Shown piece after piece: positions 33,717 through 43,226 of a stretch of DNA of 64,000 nucleotides (positions are counted from its first letter, which is position 1; every line of letters begins with the position of its first letter). Under the pieces are notes generated by a model. That model worked only from the letters and a program-made list of their open reading frames with translations. It was not told the origin of the DNA and ran no database searches. Both the position numbers and the translations under genes were made by a program. Origin of the DNA: Selaginella moellendorffii (Eukaryota > Streptophyta > Lycopodiopsida > Selaginellales > Selaginellaceae); the NCBI RefSeq assembly GCF_000143415.4, contig NW_003314375.1:249369-313368 (forward strand), given 5' to 3'.

Positions 33717-34414
33717 GTTATCTATCTAATATAGCTGACAACAGAATACGGCCCTGTTGGTTCGATCACTCGACTTTTGGGGCACAAATCACGTTGACGC
33801 TGCCACGTCATTCTACGGACGATAGTGACTCGGGCAGTGATGTGGATTAGAAGGCGATCGCGAAGAAGATGTCGTCCTCGCCAGATAGCACTGCCTTGAA
33901 CACCAACAGGTGACACATGTAGCTTCATGGACACCTGCTGTGTTTATACATGGGCTGATGGCAGCGCATGCACTTCCTTATCACTTTCATCGACCTCATC
34001 ATTCTGAGCTTTGATTGGATCTTAGATGTTTGTTGTGATAAGCTGGAACTTTTACTCTGTGAGTTGTGTTTATACGGTTGCTGTTCTTGCTGTCCAGATC
34101 TGCGAGCTTGCGCATCCTATATGGAGCTGCATCCCTCGTTTGTTCATCTTATTGTAGGCTCGACCTGGTTGGGAGTCTCACTGACAGAGCAAAGAAACTG
34201 TAAACTAAGAGCGCAAGATTCCCAGCGCTTACTTGATTGCTCTTTCCACTTTGGTTCTCAACAAATTGTTGCTGTTTTTATTTCCTGATACACGCATGGG
34301 AGTCTAGAACCTCGGATAGCAAAGAAACGACCGAAGAATAGTTTGTCTTCCAAGCTCAGACATACCGTCCTATATATATATTTCTAGTTTTTCTTGAGAA
34401 GATTTAAAGTGCGC
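33717..34414. other. Intergenic, nothing recognised
   Basis: The left part is the upstream side of the broken F-box-like gene, and the right part is the 3' side of KP4-like copy A. A 106-codon frame at 33968-34288 has no recognisable features. Confidence 0.4.
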
Positions 34415-34798
34415 TTAGCAACCAGTGACATAATCCGCCTTGAACTGGCAGCCGTCATTGTAAGTCTTGATACCACACTTGGCACAGTTGCGAGCACGGA
34501 GTTCGTCAAAGGCAGTGATCATCTCGGAGCCATTGAGGTCGCAGTTGGAGCCAGAGACAAAGAGGCCACAGTGGCCGGAGCAGACGCTGCTGGAGCCTTT
34601 GTTGCTGCCGATGAAGTAGCGGTTGCTAGGCTGAATCTGGCGGCAAGCAGCATCACAGTCGCTCTGTGCGAGGTCCCTGCACAGTGTAGAGCCAGCGCAC
34701 GAGTAGGAGTCCTGAGCATGACAGCCCCGCAACAACATGATGATCATGACATTCACAAGTAAGACATTGAGAGCTAGCGCCATGTTCATCGACTTCAT
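34415..34798 (-). CDS. KP4-like small secreted cysteine-rich protein, copy A
   Basis: A single exon of 127 codons starts at the ATG at 34798. A signal peptide (MKSMNMALALNVLLVNVMII and on to CHAQ) is followed by a mature part of about 98 residues. This contains CAGSTLC, VCSGHCGLFVSG, NCAKCGIKTYNDGC and a C-terminal DYVTGC. The cysteine spacing, the S-G-x-HCG/NC-x-x-CG centre and the YV-x-x-C end fit the KP4 killer-protein fold, whose prototype is a fungal-virus-encoded toxin that blocks calcium channels. Homologues are known in ascomycete genomes and in the moss Physcomitrium. There are 11 mature cysteines here, one more than in copy B (in DAACRQ). Activity is unknown, and a defence or developmental role is inference. 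Confidence 0.75.
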   Translation of the reverse strand: MKSMNMALALNVLLVNVMIIMLLRGCHAQDSYSCAGSTLCRDLAQSDCDAACRQIQPSNRYFIGSNKGSSSVCSGHCGLFVSGSNCDLNGSEMITAFDELRARNCAKCGIKTYNDGCQFKADYVTGC

Positions 34799-35052
34799 GG
34801 TTACTAAGTTACTATGTATCTCCAATTTGCACGAGTAGCTAACATAAAGCTCAGCCCCTGGTTTGGATATAAGAGATCTAAGGGAGGAGATGCAAGGCAA
34901 AAAGAGCAAATGTGAGTCATTAATGCAAGTAACAAACTAATATTGATATTAGTTATTTTCCTACAGAACAATTTTGAAAATTTCACATTTAATAGCACAT
35001 AAACCCAATCCCCACATTAAAATCTAACAAGTAAAAGTATAACACATCGGAT

Positions 35053-35093
<41 letters not shown>

Positions 35094-35223
35094 ATTCACA
35101 TAAGCGGCAAAGAAATAGTTATTAGAGAAAGTCCACAAGCACATGAGAGGAAGGATCAAATGTGGCAAGAAAGACAAACCGGGAGACCATTTAAATACGA
35201 AAGATTCGGTTTGGGCGAGTCGC
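34799..35223. other. Promoter side of KP4-like copy A and (CT)n tract
   Basis: On the minus strand a TATA-like ttatatcc lies about 70 bp upstream of the KP4 ATG. A perfect or near-perfect CT dinucleotide run of about 38 bases lies at 35053-35090. The rest shows no features. Confidence 0.45.
35053..35090. repeat. (CT)n microsatellite
   Basis: This is a CT dinucleotide run with one interruption (ctctcgctct) near its left end. Confidence 0.9.
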
Positions 35224-37773
35224 ATAGCAATGGCCAGCATTGTGGCTGGAACTTTTCATCAGGCTACTCCAAATCTCTCCCCTGTAGCAACAAAGGCATG
35301 TCAAGGTATGAATTGCATACTCAATCATGGAATTGTAGCTCAACATAGCTGCAGCATCATCGTCATATGGACCTGTGCCAGTTACTGGAAATGGAGCACT
35401 TGCTACACGAAAGGTGTGATGTATGACTCTTAGCAGTTCGTAAATCTTCGCTTTTGATCAAGGTTCCCCCTTTTCTCAAAAGCTTGTTCCACACTAGTAG
35501 AAACAAGTTTCTTGATGTGCTTGTGGATGCTCTATACAAACCAGATAAGGAACGGAATATTTATTACCAGGTAAGATACTGAAAACTTTCGCAGATATTT
35601 TCTGAATAAATTCCTTCTAGGAAAACTTTTCACCCGTGGAAGAGGTGGGATCTTGGACACCAGTTCAAGTTATTGATGGAGAAATACCTCAGGATTTCCC
35701 AGCAGGAACTTACATAAGAAACGGTGCGTTTAAAGAAATGGTGTTTTGGCAGTGGTTTTGCTCATGATTTTGTGTTCTGAATTCATTGGTTCTATTAATT
35801 TTCTTTTTTCTACCTTTAAATCAGGTCCAAACCCTTACCTCCTTGATGAAAGTATTCTCATAAGTCCTTTTGGGAAACTGTATTGTCACTGGTTTGAAGG
35901 TGATGGAATGCTTCATGCGACCAGGTTTGATCAAGGTGGCAAGTTCATCACATATAAGAACAAATATGTTGATACTATGGCACACAAAATCGAAAAGAAC
36001 ACGAAGAAAACCTCATTCCTAAGAGCTGTGGAGGGAGATTCTTTGGCTATCTCAGCAAGTTATCTTCTAAACTTCGTAAGGCAATTGCATTTATTTTGTT
36101 TTATTTTCCTTAGCTACAATGTGCAGCTACGTTTTGGGAAAGTTAATGGGCCAACATGCAATACGCACGTTTTCAAGCTTGCTGGGAAGTTGTATGCAGT
36201 CGCAGAAGCAGATATTCCTCATGAAATAGATTTATCAAGCCTCAACACTCTTGGCACTCTTGATTTTAGTGGTAAATGGAAAGGACCGTTCACATCTCAC
36301 TCCAAGGTATGGTTGATCACAAAGTGACGCTATTATTGAATTGTGTTCTTCTACTTTAAGTTTGATCTGGAAAAGCAAGAGCTCGTTATCTTTGGTTTCA
36401 ATGCAAAGTCGCCATACTTGCAAATTGGAATCGTTTCCAGTAAGTGACTGTATCAAAACACAAACTTCTGCTCACTCTTTTCATCCAGAGGATGGAGACT
36501 TGATACAAAAGACAGATCTGGAGCTTGATCGTGCATGCTTTATTCACGAGATTTCAATAACGAAAAAGTAAGTAGCATTTCATTCATGAATCGAGTTCTG
36601 GATTCTCGTGTGAGTTCTTTTCCAGTTACACCTTGATTCCTGATTTTCCACTCACGATCAACATGAACCGATTGCTGAAAGGATCAGGAAGGTAGTTGTC
36701 ATGTTGTGTTTTAAGGCTTTTAATCTGAGCCCATGTCTCAGGCTGGTCGAGTTTGAGAACAACTCTTCTTCCAGAATAGGAGTTATGCCTCGTTATGGCG
36801 ATTCTAAGTCAGTAAGGTGGTTCGAAGTAGAGCCTGGATACAGCTTCCACGCTGTAAATGCCTTTGAAGACAGTGATGAAGTAAGTAAACTTCAGCTAAA
36901 AAGGAATTTCAAAAAATTGTTTTGCTAACTAAATATTATCATGTGATAAACAGATTGTGTTGCATGCTTTGTTTTCGAAGATTCCATTCTTTCCCACGCC
37001 AAATGGTGTGGACAGACGCGAGTGGTTTGCTCGGGGCATAACACCGACTGATCCAAGAAATGCCAGAGACCCTCAAGTTGATGGTGCCCTCTTGGCCAAT
37101 TTGCGGGAATGGAGATTCAATCTTGACAAAGGTTTCGTTTGTTTCTATAGAGTGAACTGAGTTTTGGTTTATGAGTTTGCTGAGCAGGGACGGTGGTGGA
37201 AAGGAACTTGACATCGTTGGAAACTTGTGGAATCGAAATGCCAAAAATCAACAAGAAATTTACAGGAAGGAAGAACCAATTTGCCTATGCCCAGGTGGTG
37301 GATGTGGAGGCTAGCAAAGTTGTAGGTAAGTTTCAATGCGTTTTTTTGCTCATGTACTTAAGATTTGCTGTTTACAGGCATGCCAAAGTATGGCAAGTTC
37401 ATGAAAGTAAAACTTCCGGAATCTTGTGAAGTACGCCATTGCGAGTTATCAATCAGCTAATTGTTATATCTCTGTAGGATGAAATTGATGTGAAGTACCA
37501 CGATCTGGGAGCCAACCGATACGGATCGGAGCCTTTGTTTGTGGCGAGACCCCACTCAACAGATGAAGACGACGGGTGGATTGTGAGCTATGTCCATGAC
37601 GAGGAGACAAACAAATCCGAAGTGAGTGCATACTGTAAGAGAGTTGGCAAGTGTAAAATTTGTACTTGCAGGTGTACATATTTGATGCACAAAAGTTTCA
37701 GGATCAAGCTGTAGCAAGAATTGGTCTCCCCCAGCGAGTACCTTATGGATTCCACAGTGACTTCTTCTTTTGA
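35224..37773 (+). CDS. Carotenoid cleavage dioxygenase (CCD/NCED family)
   Basis: At least eleven exons with short introns encode an RPE65-type iron dioxygenase that cleaves carotenoid double bases to apocarotenoids. The blade motifs are GTYIRNGPNPYL and KLYCHWFEGDGMLHATRFD. All four iron-binding histidines are in place: GPFTSHSKFDL, CFIHEISITK, YSFHAVNAFED and the C-terminal PYGFHSDFFF. One internal intron (51 nt, about 36076-36126) lacks stops and keeps frame. The 5' end is unclear: a start at 35230 (MASIVAGTFHQ) is possible, followed by an exon reading SYGPVPVTGNGALATRK and then VPPFLKSLFH. Which subfamily (CCD1, CCD4, NCED or CCD7/8) it belongs to cannot be told by eye, so hormone synthesis should not be assumed. 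It lies between the two KP4-like genes. Confidence 0.85.
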
Positions 37774-37846
37774 AACTAGAAAAATGGAAAGTAGACGATA
37801 AATCACGTGCCAACTTGAGGCTAGTCAACGATTGCAAACGTGGTCG

Positions 37847-38623
37847 TCAACTAGGAAGTATTATTGGGGAGCCAGCGTACATGGCAATCGTTGCCACTCG
37901 CGCAAGCACCATGAAATATCGACTGCTGATACCTCGGGCGTGTTCTATAGTGATCTCACCCCCGACCACCTGGGCCCGCTCTCGAAACTGGGCCTTTCCA
38001 CTCCTCCGGTGGCACTCCATCAGCAGCTTCTTAGCGGTGCTCATCGCATACTCCCAGCAGTTCTTGTCGTGAAGGCTATACTGCGGGTCGTGATCCTCAT
38101 GAGCTCGCGCAGTTCCAGCGGCGTATCCTCGCAATCGAAATTCAGCAGCTTGGCATTGGTAAAATCGCCCAGGCTGAGAACGGGGGTGATGTTGATCCCG
38201 CAGTCACCGCCAGGGCCACACTTCTCGAAAAGGAAGAATTGCTCCACGCCCCCGACGATCAGCACAATCACCAGGAAGTCGTGGTTGATGGTCGACTTTG
38301 GATTGATGCAGTTAGTGCTGGAATCCCTGGAGGCGGTGGAGAGGGCGGCTGTTGCTTTGCTGCCGCCCTGCAAAGCCCTTGGTGAAGCTCCTGGTGAAGC
38401 CGTTTGTGAGGCCGGATTGGCAGTAGACGATGGCGCGGAGGAGCGACGTCAACGTAGCCATCGGGATCATTGTGCTTGAAGTGGTTTCTGATCTTGCCTG
38501 GAATTTTGGCTGACGAGAGACCACTCCAGAGCTGTGGAGCAGCCTTTTGCTGCCATCGTTCAAGACCGGCGCAACATGAGTCGATCTAGAGCTCTTGGCC
38601 ACCGACTGGGAGATTTTCCACAT
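37847..38623 (-). CDS. Unknown family with NCEDTP and KNCWEYA motifs, probably frame-broken
   Basis: I do not recognise the family. The ATG at 38623 starts a Ser/Arg-rich N-terminus that could be a transit peptide. A ttgcag acceptor near 38380 may join it to a frame reading HDFLVIVLIVGGVEQFFLF, GDCGINITPVLSLGDF and NAKLLNFDCEDTPLELREL. The following conserved part, HEDHDPQYSLHDKNCWEYAM, is in another frame without room for an intron, so the copy seems shifted near 38110. The H-x-x-NCW pattern recalls papain-like folds (LRAT, NlpC/P60, PPPDE), but this is speculation. A more damaged copy lies at 26062-26350. Confidence 0.45.
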
Positions 38624-39290
38624 TGTTGGAGATGGAGCAAAAAAAAGCTCAGGAGCTCTTCATTCATTCTTTTGATCTTGTTCTTCATAATCCCCGGCAC
38701 GGATTCCATGATCGTGCCAAGAAACTTCCAATTGATCAATAGACACAACAGTACAAGAATAATTTGGGTATAAATTATAAACTTGTTTATAATTCAAAAA
38801 TACAAGTTTAATCTAAATATATATCAACCGTTAGATAAAATATATTAGAAGCATCTTAAACAAAACAGTTTTACATAAATGTAAGTAAAATTATACTTTT
38901 AAAAATTCATCTAAGTCAACAACTAAGACACAAAATTAAGTGAGAAAGGAAAAGAATGACAATCATTGAGTGACATCTGGGTCGACAGCCAGCTAGAACA
39001 TGCCGAACCTGTCGTATGCCACCTCCACCAGCTCTGCTCCAACCAAATATTATGATCAAAATGAGATTGGGCCATCGGCCTGATGGACGCAATGGCTCAG
39101 GTTTTACACTCGGTCAATTGGGCCATGTCGATCAAGCTTGATATATGTTAACAACCAAAGAGCAAAGTTTAACAAAGAAAAATGGACTTTCAATAAAATA
39201 CAGCTGAAGCCTTCTATATACATGGCGGGATCTTTCTTCTACGTGTCCATCTATGCGAACAAGTCGCCGTCTAAACAAGTTGTGACCTGT
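38624..39290. other. Intergenic, AT-rich
   Basis: No coding region was recognised. The segment near 38820 (ccgttagataaaatatatta) resembles dispersed AT-rich repeats elsewhere in the window. Confidence 0.4.
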
Positions 39291-40020
39291 AAAGCAAGGT
39301 TAGACACGCTTCTCTGGGCAGGGCCATGCAATTATAAATGGGTTCCTCCTTGACCGCCTAAGTTTTGGAAGTCTTGCTGGGAGCAAAGCTATAGACCCGC
39401 TTCTGTGCCCGCCCACACCATATAAATAATGGGCTCGAGATCGTAACTGCAAGGCAAATCCTTATGAACCGGGAGCAAAACGTTATTGTAACTGCAGCAC
39501 AACTTAGTGGTGTGAAGAGAATGTTGCCCACACAAACACTTGATATGCACTATGGTTGATGTTGGACACAACTTGTAACTTGGGTCACTAGTACACATGC
39601 ATAAAAGAATAGTGGTGGTAGCTATATTACCAAAGCTGCCACATGTTTTCTGGATGAGCCAGATCATGCCATGTGGCACCCAATTTAATTTATTTTACTA
39701 TTATAGTAATGTTAATAATAGATGTGGACCTCACACATGGATATATAATATTAATGCGGGATCATGTTGGTATTGCGACAATTAAGTCGTGACAGTCACT
39801 GTCTGGACAGGTGACCAGTGGAGCAAAGCTAGACACGTTTTTCTGGGTAGGATCACGATCACAATGGGGGGTTTAATATTGTGTCAATACAGCAGTTCTC
39901 CTTGACCACCTAAGTTTGGGTTCTTCCTTCTTGACCGCCTAAGTTTGTGTTGGAAGTCAGGCTGGGAGCAAAGTTAGACACGCTTCTGTGCCTTCCCATA
40001 TAAATAAGGGGTTCGATATC
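39291..40020 (+). promoter_or_regulatory. Tandemly repeated core-promoter modules upstream of KP4-like copy B
   Basis: Four related modules with the core gagcaaagctagacacgctt or close variants start at about 39291, 39381, 39821 and 39966. Those at 39381 and 39966 each run into catataaataa followed by ggg(c/g)tcga(g/t)atc, a good TATA box. The one at 39291 runs into attataaatgg. A second block, cttgaccgcctaagttt, occurs at 39349, 39901 and 39930. The last TATA (about 39998) lies about 44 bp before the KP4 ATG. The arrangement suggests duplication of the whole core promoter. Confidence 0.65.
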
Positions 40021-40041
40021 TATCTCAGCAACTTAGCAACC

Positions 40042-40422
40042 ATGAAGTCGACGAACATGGCGCTAGCTCTCACATATGTTTTGCTTGTTGTGAATCTCAT
40101 GTTGTTGCGGGGCTCTCATGCTCAGGACTCCTACTCGTGTGCTGGCTCTACATTGTGCAGGGGCCTCGCACAGAGCGACTGTGATGCTGCTCGCCGCCAG
40201 ATTCAGCCTGGCAACCGCTACTTCACTGGCGGCAACAAAGGCTCCACAGGCGTCTGCTCCGGCCACTGTGGGCTCTTTGTCTCCGGCTCCAACTGCGACC
40301 TCACTGGCAATGAGATGATCACTGCCTTCAACGAACTCCGTGCTCGCAACTGCGCCAAGTGTGGTATCAAGACTTACAATGACGGCTGCAAGTTCAAGGC
40401 GGATTATGTCAATGGCTGCTAA
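40042..40422 (+). CDS. KP4-like small secreted cysteine-rich protein, copy B
   Basis: A single exon of 126 codons starts at the ATG at 40042 and ends at TAA at 40420. The signal peptide (MKSTNMALALTYVLLVVNLM) is followed by a mature part with exactly ten cysteines, as in the KP4 fold with five disulphides. Motifs are CAGSTLC, GVCSGHCGLFVSG, NCAKCGIKTYNDGC and DYVNGC. It is about 90 percent similar to copy A by eye and inverted relative to it, 5.2 kb away. Its core promoter is repeated upstream (39291-40020). The family is treated as effector-like or toxin-like in fungi. The plant function is not established. Confidence 0.78.
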   Translation: MKSTNMALALTYVLLVVNLMLLRGSHAQDSYSCAGSTLCRGLAQSDCDAARRQIQPGNRYFTGGNKGSTGVCSGHCGLFVSGSNCDLTGNEMITAFNELRARNCAKCGIKTYNDGCKFKADYVNGC

Positions 40423-41410
40423 TCACACTTTCTTGTAGTTAATCTTCTCAATAAAGCTATGACGGTATGTCTGGGTTTGGAAGATGATGATTCTTCGGTC
40501 GTTTGTTTGCTATCCGAAGTTGTAGGCAAGAAAAGTGGAAACAAATCAACAATTAAAAAGCAAAACAATTTGATGTGAAAGGTTGATTTGCCATTCCTTT
40601 CAGCATCATGAGCTTGGCTTTGGACTCAAGCTGCTCTTTTCTTTGTATTGGAGCGTCTTTATGTAATTTCTTTTGCTTAGTTTTCTTCAACAATAGGAAA
40701 ATGAGATGATTGCTAAGCTTGCAAGTTCTGAGAGGTCGTGTTTGGGGAGATTACACAACAGCCTGATGATCAGTATGAGCAAGATTTTGAAAAATTTAGG
40801 CAGAATAAAAGTATCTAACTCTCACTTGTCCCTTGGCATGATGTCTCATGATGCTCCAGTTGTTCCATCCTTTAGTCTTCTCTTGGCTATACTCAACATG
40901 AAGATGACTCTACTCTGTTGCATCTTCCTTTCTTGCTTGGCTTTTTGAGTTTTGCAGCAATTTCTTCATGTCAATTCATAGAAAGGATAGTAACTTAATT
41001 TCAATAAATAGCTTACAAGTAGTTTTTAAGCAAAACTAGGATGATAGTGAATATACCTAAAATATGCTTGGATATTTTAGGATATTCTACCATTTAACAG
41101 TTGTTATTCATTTAGATTAATTTTGTATTTATAATTATAAACATGTTTATAATTTATAAACTTTCTTAAACCCTTTCTAATATATTCTTTTTTATTCTAT
41201 TATATACAATAAGATTAATTTTGTGTTTATAAATTACAAACATGCATATAAATTATAAATTTTATTTGATTAATTGAATTAATAAATCGGAATAACACTA
41301 CTATTAAGCAAACCAAGCGTTACTACATGCAATTATTATTAAACATCATGGTTTATTAAAACAAAGAAATTTTCCCGCGCTTTAGGGTTTAACATTGCAT
41401 TTTTAGGGCT
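40423..41410. other. 3' flank of KP4-like copy B and AT-rich DNA
   Basis: A polyadenylation-like aataaa lies at about 40450. The stretch at 41085-41180 (taccatttaacagttgttat, then taatttataaactttc) matches dispersed repeats near 10960 and 26790. No gene was recognised. Confidence 0.45.
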
Positions 41411-41434
41411 AGGGCTAAGATATCTTCGATCGGC

Positions 41435-42403
41435 TCGGGGAGGACTTGCTGATGGAAATTCTTACGCGGCTAGACACTGATTGTGTGCCGTGGATCCAAA
41501 TCCACAGCTGTGGCGCCCTTTCTCCGGCGAGGCTGTCAAGCTCAAGCACATTTCTCTGCCCATTGGCCCGCCTGGAAAGAGCTCCGTCTTTGTAGGGCAT
41601 TGCTCGTCCAATGGTCTAGTGTGTGGCACGCTTGCTGTAATACACCGTCCCACCAGTCCTTGCTCACGGTCTCTCAGTGTGGCCAATCCTCTTACGAACA
41701 CTTGGAAGGTGCTCCGGTGTACCGAGTGGGTCGAGATGACCGAGACAATGGATTTGGATCCTGAGACGGGAATCTATCGAATTGCAGTGCTCAACAACAA
41801 GCGTATCGATTCAAAATACGTTGGCGAAATTCTCCAGTGCAACTCTGGCACTGGACGCTGGGTGGCAGGGGACGTCATAACAAGTGATCTGATAGAGTGC
41901 AACCCTGGCTACAACCGAGGTAACGGTGACGATGGTTTCTACAACCTGGATACACTCAAATGGACGACTGAGTTCACAGAAGAGAATCCCAGCATTCGTG
42001 AGATCGATGACGAGACTTGCAAGAATTGGCCTATCTGGGGATTTTTGTACCGCGGCCGGAGGATCCTGGTGGGAACGATCCATGACGACCTTCACGTTGC
42101 ACTCAGTGTGCTGGAGGACGACGAGCAAAAACGTTGGCTCCCCTTGTCCAAGGGTCGTGTGCGGGATATAGTCGGGGAAGGATGGCGTGTGATCACTGGG
42201 TGGCACATCTAGCAGGCGACGTGATAGTGCTCTCCAGCTGCACTTGGCCTCCACTTGCGTTTCATCTGATCGACGAGCAATGGGAATTGGGCCTTTCGGA
42301 ACAGGAACTGGCATTCTATGCTAACCTCGACTGGTCCAAAGGCTGTCCGGCCACCATTCGCGCCAGCTACACGTTTGTTCCAAGCTTAGCAGCACGGCCA
42401 TAA
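41435..42403 (+). pseudogene. F-box-like gene, best-preserved copy (E) of the local family
   Basis: An F-box-like helix (LGEDLLMEILTRLDTDCV) starts at about 41434 without an in-frame ATG before it. The frame then shifts to a 243-codon stretch from 41481 with NPQLWRPFSGEAVKLKHISL, SSNGLVCGTLAV, SLSVANPLTNTWKVLRC, DPETGIYRIAVLNNKR and WTTEFTEENPS. A second shift near 42185 leads to WVAHLAGDVIVLSS and PPLAFHLIDEQWELGLSEQE. Such proteins would pair with SKP1 in an SCF ligase. With two shifts it is probably a recent pseudogene, although the 243-codon part is well kept. Confidence 0.55.
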
Positions 42404-42494
42404 ATCTCCCTGTTGGACTCAAGATCAGCAAGAGAAAAGAAACAAGAAAATGTACCTTTCGCTCAAGTTGGTATATCTGTAAATCAGGCTCCTG

Positions 42495-43193
42495 TTAGTT
42501 CATATCCAGATCTGGTGTCTTAGCTGTTCCAAGTAAGCATTTGATGGCTGGAACTGAGGGATGTTCGCGTCCTGCGTTGGACTGTAAGATAAAGCCAACA
42601 AATGAAGAACTTACAACAGAGGCTGGCGGCAGCGTTGGAGCAACTTGTTGCTCAAGCTCGTCCGGCCTTTCCCACTGTAGAGAGATATTAAAATGCGCCT
42701 AAATCTAAATCTTAACGTTGTTACCTTGCTTTCGGATGTGATACTGTTGTAATAGTATTTATATCCATCTGGCGAGACGTGTTCCGTCCAGTTAGATGTA
42801 GCTGGCGCTACTACAGCAGGAGGCAATGCCGGAGTTGGAAGCAAAGATTGCACAAGCTGTGTAGGCGCCGACAACAACCAAGAAGGCGGCTAAGTAAAAT
42901 GAGAAAGGAAGAATTTTTAAGAGAAAAAAATTCAGAAGCACGAAATACCTGTTGTGCAATGCTCCCTGGCTGGAACACCTGTAACAAAATCCAATCCAGA
43001 CATGAAGCACAAAATGCAGAAGGAGAGCGTACCGGTGGATGCTGTTGTTGCTGCGGAATATTTTGCAAGTGAAGAGCTTGATGGTTGTGTAAAATGAGTG
43101 ACGGTTGGTTTATGGATGCCAGGGGTTGCGTCAGCTGTAAAAATTGTGATTGTTGCGATGGTTGTGGATTAAACTGCTGAGGTTGGAGATGAA

Positions 43194-43226
<33 letters not shown>

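Noticed and set aside
33968-34288. 106-codon Cys/Leu-rich frame next to KP4-like copy A
   Set aside because: There is no signal peptide pattern, repeat or family motif, and its composition fits random reading of the 3' flank.
35053-35090. CT run as a CRISPR-like or regulatory array
   Set aside because: It is a plain dinucleotide microsatellite, and no repeat-spacer structure exists anywhere in the window.
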